Assembly: GCA_030062745.1 (NCBI GenBank)
Contig: CP099846.1
Location: 8,615,432 to 8,679,431 of the forward strand
Direction: 5' to 3'
Length of the DNA stretch: 64,000 bases
Source: Capitulum mitella
Lineage: Eukaryota; Arthropoda; Thecostraca; Pollicipedomorpha; Pollicipedidae
Below, piece after piece: positions 1 through 11,971 of this stretch (within the stretch, counting starts at the first letter, position 1; every line of letters starts with the position of its first letter). The notes under the pieces were generated by a model. It saw only the letters and a program-made list of their open reading frames with translations, did no database searches and was not told where the DNA came from. The position numbers and the translations under genes are program-made.

Positions 1-1207
1 TGCCAGATAGGTCCATGGCACTGCCTGAGGTGTCCCTGAAACTGCGAGAGGAACACCTGAGACTTTCCGAGGGACACGTGAAACCGTTAAAGAAACTTGT
101 CACCACTAGGGAGGCCTTGCACAGCAGACGGTTCGAGACCACCAAAAAGCTAGCAAAAAAAGTCTCCAGAAGCTACATTTGGGCGGAGGATCTCCTGGAC
201 CAGACAAAGACATGATATTCCCAGCTCAAATCCCGACGTTGTCATATTTCGGGCAATTTGTGGGTGAACAAAACGCATTTTTTCCCAAATGAGGTCGCGC
301 TCTTGAGATTTTTCCGGTTTCTTCATATGGAAAAAACACAAAATTCCATGAAGTTTCGTTCTTGGACCCGACCAAATTAATGTTTTTTTCATATCTGAGG
401 AGCAAAACATGGGGGGGGACTGGCAGGGGCCCCCTCGCTGGCCATTTGCCCCCCCCCCCCTGGCGAAATCCTGGACTCGCCCCTGTTGACCAAGACGTGG
501 GGAGGAGGCACCTAAAGGTTGATGTCTGCTAAGGAAGCCAAAAAGCCATCTCCCGGCAAAAAAGACAACGAGAAAAGCTTTCCAGATTTCGGCAACTCTT
601 TGGGATCGTGTTTAAGAAATGTCTTCTTATTTTCCATCGAAGCCCATTTTTTCTGTGGCTGTAAGGGGACGCCCGCAACATTGGCCAAAAAGAGACGGAT
701 ACGTCTCCATCCCCCGCGGCTCCTAAGCTCATGCCTCAAGGCCAACGATCTGGGCTGCGTTCTTACGTTGAAGCTATTCACACAGTGTATTACTGACGAA
801 TCTTTTGTGATCTCAATATGCCCATCACTAAAGTATACTTGATCCAGCACTACAATTTCGGCAATTTCAGAGCGTATGTGACGATATGACGCTAAAATGT
901 CAGGTAAACGCTGATAACGCAGATTGCACAGGTGAACTTCAAAAGAGTGGAGGAAACGTGAACGGCCGAAAAGAAAGTTACGTTTTAGAGTGCTGTCGCT
1001 TTCTAGATGGCATTCTCTGAGCTAATGCAGGCGCCGCTTTGACAGAAAAGAACCGCTTCAAGACATTTCGTGTAGTTGGTAAGTTGAAAGTAACCGCCTG
1101 GTTACTAGAGTTTGTGTGTACCGCGGCATAGAACCGCCTCTACTTTAAGTGTTGCAAATGCAACACCAGTAAACCAAAAACGAAACAGAGGACCTATCGC
1201 AAAGTCC
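1..1207. other. Left edge: no gene recognised
   Basis: Contains short open frames (for example 15-215 plus, a Lys/Arg-rich 66-residue peptide) that match no family I know and have no clear splice sites. At 361-485 is the right end of a C-rich repeat sharing GAAATCCTGG and GCCCCTG with the hAT-like element at 47,868; its left end could not be placed. Confidence 0.4.
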
Positions 1208-3484
1208 GAAAAGACTGGACCTAAAACTGCTAAAAAGACAATGCCTGTAATTTGGATATAGTGTCTACCCTGTATACTCCTGTTATTACCATCAGAAGGG
1301 AGAGGACAGCTTTCCTCAATTTGTGAACTTTTACAGTAGACAAAGGGTGTTGCACAGAAACTATTTACTCACAATTTCTCACTTATCACTTCAGCCTTGA
1401 TGGTACTGATGTAGTTTTGTTTCTCCTGGTAAGCCTCCCCCAGCATAGATTTGGGCCATGCCAATGCAGACTTGGACAGAGTTGTACAAAATGGAGGGGC
1501 AGAGGGAGTAGTTACTCCCTGCCTTAGACCCAGAATTTTTGTGTAAATGATTCTGAGGTCCCTAATAGGAATTTACAGTGGTTAAAGCCCACTTTATTTT
1601 GTTAGCAATTTTCATTTTTATGTTTTGAATTGTCATTTATGAAGTAACAAACTATGGCCCCTTGTCAAAACTACAAGAGAATGTTGTGGGGCCAAAAACA
1701 TATTTTGCAGGGCCCAGATCCACCTTAGAGAAGGAGCATTGACCCAAGCAAAAGAATACAAATTGACACCCGTGCTTAGACCCACAGCATCCTAGCTAGG
1801 ATGGATGAAAAAAAACAAAAATGATGAAGTCATAACAAAGCATGTAAGAAATAAAAAGAAAACTGAAATTTATTAGAGAATTGCCTCATATCAAAACTTA
1901 GGTCCATCCCAGTGAATGGGCCATGAGAATGACATGGGACCCAGCTTAGAGCTCTAGTCTGGTGGAGGAAATCTCAGGTGGGATATGTAACACTAGTCAG
2001 GCAGATAAGATCTCAGAGATAAGTTCTATAGAGCCCAGCCCTCCTTCAAGTCCCAGTTCAGGATAACAGGCCCTAGTCAAACCCAGGTTGCAGTGTGCTC
2101 TATTGCATTTTTTGTGTCATTTTTGGATTCATAGGAGATGTTATATATTTTTGAAGTATTGTCTGTCTAGAAATGTAGGCACCACATTGTTGAGCAAGGA
2201 ATGACTAACTTTGGGCTGGAATACCATTATTAATTCCTACAGCAGAGATATTAAAGGAAGCGAGTTTGAGTAGATGTGAACAGTAAATGATCCTACTCAT
2301 CTTTGTTGAGTGTTAATTAAATTTACCAATACTAATTTGAACATCTTTATGCATGTATTGGGTCATCAAACACTTTTTTTCATCTTGTCAAAATTCTGTT
2401 TGCTAGATATAGGTATGTGTGCATAGGTTTTTACCTATGATCAGGATTATTTGAGAGTGGAACCACCTCATTTTTGTGCTGTAGTAATTAATATATCATC
2501 AGCTTTAGTGGTAACACCAGTTCATTTTGTGTTGACATTCTACATGACATTTCCATCCCTTACTCATTAATGGGTAGGCAGGAGTGCCCTTCCATGCCCA
2601 TGGGACTCAATTATGTTAAATACCATGGTTTTTACAATGCTTCAGTAATCACTTTGGGTCATTTCACTCCCTGCTGTATTGTTTTTTTTTTTTAATTTAC
2701 TCCTGCCACTGATGCTAGTTAGTGATGGGCCTTGTGAACTGGGCAAGCAGGTCACAGGTTAGTAATGCTGCCTAATGTCTTCCATATGTGCTTGCATTTT
2801 ACCTGTAGGATACCATCACACATAGTGTAAAAACTGTGTGATTAAAACATTAGCAGGATATATGTATGACAGTTAATTAGAACTGCAGATTCATTGGTGA
2901 CTTACCACTTAATTCCCATTGCAGTTTTGGTGTGATATTTAAATAATGGTCTATTTTCCCAGGGCAAAGATTAAAGCTGGTTTTTTATGCTTTGAGTGTA
3001 GACTTGTTTAAGTTTAGGAAATTCAGAAGACATACACATGAAGGTGGTTCTATGCTGTTAGATGTTCTTTTATTCCCAGGGAGAGTTTCTTTTGAATATG
3101 TATTGTAAAATATGCAAGTAAATTGTATTTGTTTTCCATTTGTTTCAGGCTGCAATATAGGAGTATGAAAATACAGCTCATTGTCCAGATTGAAATTGAT
3201 CCAGAAATATTGATGTTTAAGGACCCAGCAGACTGACTAGTTTGTTTTGTGCCCTCTTTAGTCTTGATGCATCCAGTTATGCTGAGATGGTTTTTGCATT
3301 ATCTTGCATTATGTTCTTTTCTTTGGTGGAAATATTGTGATGTGACTGAAATAGCATTCTGGGTTAGTCTGCAATGTCAGTCAGGTACAAGTAGCACTGT
3401 AGGTGGGTAGTTAGTAGGTACAGTAGTACAGTAGTACTGTAGGTGTAGGTGGCCTGCTGTACCAAAGCTGGGGAGTGTATGGGC
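1208..3484. other. CpG-desert segment upstream of the kinase gene
   Basis: About 2.28 kb of AT-rich sequence in which I find only two CpG dinucleotides (1771 and 2261). Sequence on both sides is CpG-rich. No ORF, tRNA or transposon ends were seen. Possibly a germline-methylated segment or foreign or old repeat DNA. Confidence 0.8.
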
Positions 3485-3510
3485 CGTAACACGCTGGCTG
3501 TCTGCCGCAG

Positions 3511-3637
3511 GCGGCCCCGGCAATGAGCCTGAAGCGGATCCGTCGCCGGCTGTCGCAGGCGTTTCGGCCGGGCGAGGGCTCGCTGACCGACCTGGCCGAG
3601 CACATCTCGCGCGAGGAGGAGGCCGACCTCAGCAAAC
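3511..3637 (+). CDS. PCTAIRE kinase exon 1A (long N-terminal isoform)
   Basis: The coding part starts at ATG 3523 and encodes 38 residues plus one base (phase 1 donor, C|GTGAGC at 3638). The N-terminus ([11 protein letters not shown], then a SLTDLAEHI segment) aligns with the start of CDK17, where basic residues and an RRLS site are followed by SLSELAEQ. A good acceptor (ctgccgcag) ends at 3510, just 12 bases before the ATG, and those bases are open in frame. A further upstream exon, untranslated or coding, is therefore likely; none could be recognised in 1-3,510. RRRLS is a basophilic phosphorylation consensus. Confidence 0.85.
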
Positions 3638-6600
3638 GTGAGCGCCGCCGGCCGCCGGCTGGTCCGGCCGGCTCCGAGATGGTCGCTCTGGCTGGCCGGG
3701 AGAGATTCGCAGGTGCCGAGAGCCATTTGAGCAAGCAGAAGGCCCGGTATTGTACCGAGCAGAATAGGGGTTGATCTGGACGTTGAAGTTGTTGTTAGCG
3801 TGAGGCATATATTTGTCTTGTGTGTCATTGTTCCATGACATTCTTTATCTCTTAACCTTGTAATGTATTGTGCGCCTTTATGGCATTGCTCAATGGGCGG
3901 CATGCACTGATACTTCATGTAGAGCCGTTCGGCTCTTCCAGTGGGCTTTGCTGCGATAGCAGCCGTTTCAGAGTGCGCAGCAGGCCGCTGCTCTGCTCTG
4001 AGCTATCTGACGCCGGCGGGCGGCTCTGTCACCAGGCGGACCGAGCGGCGGCATCTTCAGCAAGGCCTCCCGCCGGTTCTCGCTGTCGCAGAGCCGCGTC
4101 TTCGACCCGGCGCAGAACAACGGTGAGCGAGCCGGCGGCAGGGGCCACGGCGAGGCACGGAGACAGAAACACGCTCACACGGAGACACGGAAACACGGAG
4201 ACAAAGACTGTTGGAGGACGAACTCACGGCCACGGTAGCGTGCTGCGGACGCGTGCAGTTTTTGGCAGCGTGTGGCAGACGCGTGCAGTTTTTGTGGTAT
4301 TGGAATGACACTTTTTATCTGATGTCGATTTTTCGTCGAAAGGCACTTGGAAGTTGAAAACCAGTTGTACAAAAATATGCAAGGCATTAACCTATCATTG
4401 ACTAGGTGGCGGGAGAGGGGCGTTTAACGCCCTCTCCCCACCCTGGCACATTTATTGGATATCGTCCATAGGAATAAAATCAGCAAACTGAAACTTTCCG
4501 TACCTTTTCTTGCATCATTTGTGTACGTACTGGCAAAAATCGGAAACGAGGTCATCTTAGGTCACGTCGTGATGGCGTCGCTAGGAAAGGATGAACGAAG
4601 TGCTAAGCATTCGGATGATTGTGTGGGCCAGGCCTTCGTTTTGTTAGCTCATTCATACACGCATCGTATTACGTAGCGTCGGGTAGTTCGACGAGCATTC
4701 AGCACAGCAAGCCTGCGCCGAAAAGGGGATCGACCACAGCCTCCGTTGAGCCGTGTTTCGTTTTTCAATTTGGAGCGCGCCGACGCCGGCGCCGGCTCGG
4801 CCCGGCGGTGCGGTGCGGAGTCAGCAGTGTGCAGCGGCCGGCGGCGGCGCTCTCGACCGGCTCTCACGGCGGCGCCCCGGCCCGCAGTTAATCGCCGCCG
4901 AGCGGCGGTTATCGCCGCTCGGCGGCACGAGAACCGTGGCGCCGCCCGCCCCGGCCCGGCGCCATAAACCAGGCTGATGTACCGAGCCCGGCACGTGCAG
5001 GATGGCGCCGCGCGAAAACGGGGAGAGTGGGCCCAGGGGCACGGAAACTGCTCTTTAGTTGGAGGGGGGGGGGGCAAGAAACATTTTGGGTCAGTTCTTT
5101 CCAGTCATCGCCCATAGGGTCAGTGTTAAATTTCGGAAAATTGGGGGGTGCTGAGGCCCCCTGGCCCCATGGCTACCGCGTCTGTGAGTGAGCCTGTAAC
5201 GGTGTGCCTCTGAAGCCGTGGTGTTAACTCATCGGGGGCGTGCGAAAGTGAACAAAATTTCATTTTAGCAATTTGTTAGATGTGTGTTAGACGCCTTGTG
5301 AAATCGGGCCCGTGCTGTCTGCCTGGTTTATTGTGTTTGTCTTCGCGCCTGCCATTTTGGAGTATGCTGCTTACGTGTTCAAGGGGTGATCGGTGGCAAG
5401 GATTTAGACGATTAAAGTCCCGTTTTCCGAAGTGGCGGTCAAACGGGCGCAAGTTTGGTTAGGGACGTTCCGAGATTGTACAAGATCACATTTAAAAACT
5501 TGCAAGGTGAAAGGGCTGCGGGCAGTTGAAATGTGGCGGTGTCATCCGCCAGGTACAACCAGGCGGCCAGGAACGCGTTTACCCGAACCCGCCACGACGC
5601 GAAGAACCGTACGCTAAGTCCCAGGACAATCAAGTTCGTAAACCAAAGCAATTAGTTCAAGTGGTGGCGCTCCCTGCTAAGACAGGAAAAATTAAGAATG
5701 TACAATAATAAGAAGATTGGACCAAGCGAGCATTCAGAGCTCTGGTTTTCTTCGATCGTGTGGTTGCGTTCGCTCGCCCACTCTTTGTCAAATAGAAGGC
5801 TTGTTTACATAGCCTATGGTTTTCTATTTTATAAATGTGATAAAAATGGTTGCTGGGGTAATGTTAAGAATCGGAGCCCGTGCTAAACGTAACTTGTTGC
5901 ACAGACTTCGACCTACACCCGATCGACTAATTTCAGGTAACGGCTGATTTTGTGGCGAAAGTTTAACGCGTCGCCAAGGGTGCGATACGTCCGTGTGGTG
6001 GTCAGTTTGACCCTGTGTTGGCTAGTTGCCAGCTGACCCGCGGGCCAGATATCGAGCGCCGGGGCGACACGAACCCGTCTTGCCAGGACGGAGAGACCAG
6101 CGATGCACCAACTGAGCTGCCGATCACGGTAGCCCAATATCCTTTCATGTATTAACATCTACGGGAGTTGTATGTTTTTGACGTGCCGAAAAAAAAAACA
6201 GAAACAAATCCCGTTGTCCTTAACCCTATTCCCGGCAGGGGGGCGGAATCCGCCCCCCCCTCGGGTTTTTTGCTTGCCAATTCACGAAACTTGGTGACTT
6301 TTCCTAGCTATTCTTTCTACGTGCTGTGACAAAATTTCACAATTCTATTTTGCTCAGGGGCGGAGCCAGGCAACGTTTTTGGGAGGCACCTCATGCCATT
6401 TTTGGCCATGTTGAGGGTAACAGGAAAATGTCTGCCAAAAACAAAGTTTTAAAGCTAGAACTTAAAACTTTATATGGATGTATAGCTAAATAGTTGGTCA
6501 ATGTGCAGATGTAATTTTGTGTATCTTAGGTCATTTTACAAGGTCAGGTCAAGGTCAAAAGTCAAAATTTGTTTTTTTCGCAATAATTTCGGTGCCGTTT

Positions 6601-9600
6601 TTTTAAATGCCAAACCCGGAATATATATGACGTCACGGAGATATGACCTAAAATGTCAGTGCGCGTACCCTATATCGCAATAGCCGTAACATGAAATTTT
6701 TGAAATAGAGTGAATCCAAATGATTGAAAACGTTTACAGATAATATTAAATGCACACGGGATCATTTCAAGTGACCCCAAGGCCACTGGAGGTCATTTAA
6801 GGTCAAAGGTCACAAGTTGATCTTAGAAGCTTGTCACCATGACAGTTCCCCTTTTTTCATGTCCCTGGCACCGCCTATGCTAACATTATACAAACATTGT
6901 AATGCGATTTGTATTTATTTAGTATAACATGACTATCAGAAGCCAAAAAAGGGTGTTTGCCTCTTTTGTTCATTCAGTTGTTAGAAAACTAATCCTGCCT
7001 ATTTTTGGAACCCTGGGAACGCCCATAAATTTTCTCAAAATTTCAGATTTGCGGGCCCATGGTAAAAGCCCTATTCATATTCTATCGATTCATGCCATTT
7101 TCATCGAAATCGGTCCATAAACAACGGAGGTATAAGAAGTCCAAAAGTACCCCCCATTTTGACATTTTTGCCCCCCTGTATCCACAAATTTCAAAATTTT
7201 GAAAATTTATTTTTATCAAAATGTAGTTCACGCCACGACAAATTGATTGCCGTTTGTTGCGATGAAATCGGACAAGTAGTTCTCGAGATCTCAGGGGGGG
7301 ACCGAATCCGCCCCCCCCCTGCCGGAAATCGGCCATACCGTCTAGCCCTCCGGGAATAGGGTTAAATACAGGGGTGGCGCTCGGCCATTGTAAGTGGGTA
7401 AACAAGTCATCAGCTGTTCTGGGGTGGTACTCCGTACATTAAACAGCTCGTTATTGTTACAGCCTTCGCCAGCATTCGCTATTTGTGGCACCTTCGACAG
7501 CACGCTTGTTTTTGCGAGTTCGTAGAAGACCCCCAGCCATTTCCAAACTTGACGTGGTAAAATGGCGAAACAAAAGCCGCCGTGTATTTTGGTGCTTAAA
7601 CCACACGATGGTACCCACTTTGACTTTTTTAGGTCAAACAGTGACCTTCCAAATGGCCTCAAGTGAGGTCATTTCGGTGGTTTCCGATTTTTCATTGGAT
7701 TTTATGAGACGTAACATAAAGAGCGTTTTTAAGGCATCAAAAAGGACTTCGGACAATAAAGATTCAGACCACCGTCCGTATGGAAATCAGTCTTTTCAGT
7801 TACACAGTGACCCCTCTAAAGTCAATGCATGGTCAAAAAGGTGAATGAGCCCCCTCATGAATTTGACCTGAGATGGCCTTGACTCAAGTAAGGACAACAG
7901 TGCAGAGGTCGCTTACACCATGGGTGACACCTGTCTTTAAGATTGAGCAAGACTTAGTACCGTAACGTACTCAAAACGTTCATTATCTGATCAGGACCCG
8001 CTCCGCACCATTGCTCCACGACATGCCCTCAGGAAAAAGGGTCACAGGTTAGTGACCTTTCAAGATACGTACGTCAGATTTTTAAGGAATGAGTAAAAAA
8101 GGATGCAGGCTCAGCTATGCGAAATTTCAAAGCGGTCGGAGCGGTGTTCTGGGGCAACTGGCGAAAAACCTCAGGGGGTTGCACCTGCACCCGCCTTCCC
8201 TGTCCTGGCTAAGGTGTATTACTTCTCCAAACACTGTACATGATACGCCACCGCCGGCATGTGCAGTATTTCATTTGTGTCTTTCTCCACAACACCTTGT
8301 CAGGGATTTCGGCGAACATTCGTAACGCGAAGTCTGTGTCAGTGCATCTTTTATCCGCAACTCATCAAGTGATACGCCATAAAAAGCCACCCACCCAATG
8401 ACCACATGGAAAAATTCACTGATTTGGCACACCCGCAACTTCGCAGACTGTGACAACACTAGCTCTGATCCACCAGTCGATGTACTTGCACCGTGCTTCC
8501 ATGAAAGGGAATGGCTTTGTGGCCATCATGTAGAATTTGGCCATGCTAATTAACTGTGACTGGCTTACCCCATTCAATCACTCGCTTACTTTGTCGGTCT
8601 TGCATTGTCAGGAAGCCGTCAAAACTCCTGCAGGTCATGAGTTTCACGTACGAGAGCTTCACCTACGAGAATTTCTGCGTGGGATTATTTTGTTTCCATG
8701 CGTCATCTTTATCAAGACCTTCGTTTGCTCGTTTTTCCTATTTTTGCATACTTTTTCCAGCTATATCTTTCTGGATGATTGTGAGCTACTGAGTGTAACT
8801 GTTTCAGTTCTTTAAAACAACAGATATTTAAGCACTCGAATCACCAGCACGATACGTCAAAGCTGATGTTTGTTAAAATGATGTGATCATGACTGTTTAT
8901 AACAGTTACTGATGCAAAAGATGTAAAAAAGTATGACTTATTGCAAACTAAACGTTTTTCAACACAGGCAAGCTAGTAGCCTGTTCTTTTCCTAGTTTGC
9001 GAGATGAACAAGATGCAACAACGGTTTTCTGTCATTAGGTTACGTCCAGATCGAAAGTTGCTAGGTTGTAGGTGTGGGTCGTATGTTGCTTCCGGAAGTA
9101 GGTGAAGAATTCGAATTTGAATTTGAAGAAAATTTGAAAATCCCGAAGCCAGTTTGAAGAAGTTCGCCCCAGGATTTGGTATCATTGTTGTTTCCACTAA
9201 TAATGTTCCTGCGGTGAAGATGCTTGTAGAAAACATGGTCGCTTAGCGGATGAACAATGTTTACATTGCCCACTTGTGAAACAGGCCTTGTTTAAATGTC
9301 CTCTTCGTCAACTGCATCACACTGTCCTTTATTGTGGTAGAGTCCGCAGCCAGTCGGCCTGGAGCGGCCTGGAGTGGGGTCCAGTCAGGCGTCACACAGT
9401 CAGTCAAACGTTTCCGTGAAATCCAGTTTTCACAAGCCGTTCCATCCGTATCTAGAAATCCATTCTTTACGGCCGTCAGAGACGACCGTTGCGGAAATTT
9501 CAGCTTTGTAGTGTCGTTTTGTTTCCGTTTTGCAGTCCAAAAACGGATGGCAGGCGTGATGTGTATCGGCACCTAGAGAGCCAGCAAGTGATCGCCGGTC

Positions 9601-11897
9601 CAGTAACGAAATGTCACTAAGGAAATGTTATTTAAGTGGCCGATATAACTTATCTAAATGGTCGCCATGTTTGCAGTTTTCTCTTAACCGGACTCGTATT
9701 TGCTATGTCCGATTTTCAGAAGCCCTAAACTTTTAACACGTCTTTTTGTCGTGTTGTTTGCCCCTAGTTGATTTTGTCAGATTTATACCTTTCACTGTGT
9801 TGACTATTTAGAAGTCTCGGTGTTCATCAGGAGAGTTTTTCACGTTACGTTTGGATTTATGCTTGCTTTAAATTACTGTGTCGAATATGCCCTTTCACGC
9901 GGGGTTGCAGCTGCTTTAAAAATTACCTCAGTAAAGGACTGCGTAGGACGCGGGAAGTGACGCGCTTGTCCGAGTGTTTTTTCATCGGATCCGTTTTGAC
10001 ACGCAGCGACGATGGACTCGCCAGCGTGTCAACTTCAGAAGAAAACATTAGGAAGAGCCCCGCCCTCCGTCCGGCGGTCCGGGCCTGCCGGTGACGGGGC
10101 AGGTGACACCTTCTCACGGTGTGGCTGATTCAGGGCAAACAGAGCAGCGTGTTGCGATGACGCGCGGCGCGATTGTGTGTCGCGTTAAGCGCAGCTATCG
10201 CAGACGGCCTTCTTTATCGCAGTTCGGCCGGCGCCTCGGCGGCCGTCGGGTGACTAAGCTTCAGGACTGCCAGCATCCGTCCAGCCGGGCGGCGCCGGCA
10301 CGTTCACCAGGGCAGACGTCCCTGCGTCTTGCCCCGGCGTCAGACTCGCGTTCAGGACGAGGACAGCATGGCGGTGGCTCAGACATTGGATGATAACGGC
10401 TCAGACGTTGAGGCCGCGAATAATGCCTGACAGGTCCTTTGCTCGCCTGTGGTGTTTGTCACTCAGTTTCTGCTTGTACAGTATCCCAACATGTTACCGT
10501 CGTGTAAAGGCTGAGAAAACCTGTCAGGCGTGTTGCTTATCTGAATGAGTAGGATGCCGCTAAGGTGTTGAATTTAGCCTTGTGCTGCGAGTGGCGGTGG
10601 TGACCCCGCGAACTCGTTTTTCAGTTAGCCGTAGGCCGCATTTGAACCATCAGAGGTCGAGCTTTCCGAAAGGAAAAAGGGAGTTTGCTTGATTGACTGG
10701 CTAATGATTCAGTTGTCGCAGCAGCCCGAAATACGGTCTTTGTTGTCCCGATTTTTTTTCTAGGATTTAAGATTCACATTGGAAGTTAATAATTGTAAAT
10801 GATCACAGGTTTTCCGTTTCCTTTTTTGAGGGAAATAACGCGATGTATCTCAAACACTTGCACTCCGGACGATTCGGGAAAGAGGGTCTTATCGGCCGTT
10901 TTTGGTCTCCCGCTGCCTTCTTTTGCACATATCAACAGACATTGCAGGGTCTCATCTCTTATCATTGTTAAGACAAATTCCAGCGCGGCCGACCGTTTCG
11001 GAGCGGGTGCCCGGTGGTCGGTGGCGGCCGGACTGGTCCTGAACAGCGGCGGCGGCCGGCCGGGCGGCAGCGGCCGGCCGTGTTTGGCGGCCGGAGACGC
11101 CGGCGGCCGGCGCCGGCCGCAGCGGCTGAGTCACGCGAGCGGCGCCGGGCGGCGCTCTCGGGCCGCTGACGTCAGCGGGCGGCCGCCGCCGCCGCCAGTC
11201 GGCCCCGATCGATAGCGCGGTGCGGAGCGGCGGCCAGCGGGCGCGCAGCAGCGGGACGCGCGGGCCGGCCCGGCAGCAGAGCGTCCAGCGGCGGCGCCGC
11301 AATCACGCTCCGGCGGCCGCTCGCCATGGAGATCAAGACGCTGCACAAGAGCAGCACGTTCAACTCGCTGTCGAGCGGCACGCAGAAGCTGGGCAGCTGG
11401 TTCAGCCAGCTTGGTGACCGCCGCCGCAAGAGCGCCATCCGCAAGAGCATCACGCTCAGTGCCGGCCTGGGTGAGTGGGACGCTGGCGGGGCTCGGAGTC
11501 CGGCCGCGGGGCGCCGCTGCGGCCGCCGGAGGCGGTCGCTCCGTGCCGGCCGGCCGGGGCCCCACGGCCGGGAGGACGGGAGGGCAGGGCGGGGGTCTGC
11601 ACCGGCCGCTGCCGAGCGACGTGTTCGCTCGGTCGGGGAGGGGGCCGCCGGTCGGCGACATGCTGGCGGTTCTGGCCCTCCTAATATGGCGACTGCACGG
11701 CGGCGGCCGGCCGGCGCGAACGGCACGTTGTTGGCCCAGTGTCCGTCTGAAGGGTGCCTGGTCCGGGCGGCAGTGCTCTGCGCCCACCTCCGGGAACGGT
11801 GACGGATCCTTGTGGTGGGCTGGCGGCGCCGGACATCAGTTAGGGCGTCCTGTGCCTCCCCAGCCTGCTGCTTTGTGCACGGATACAGCGGAAACAG

Positions 11898-11971
<74 letters not shown>

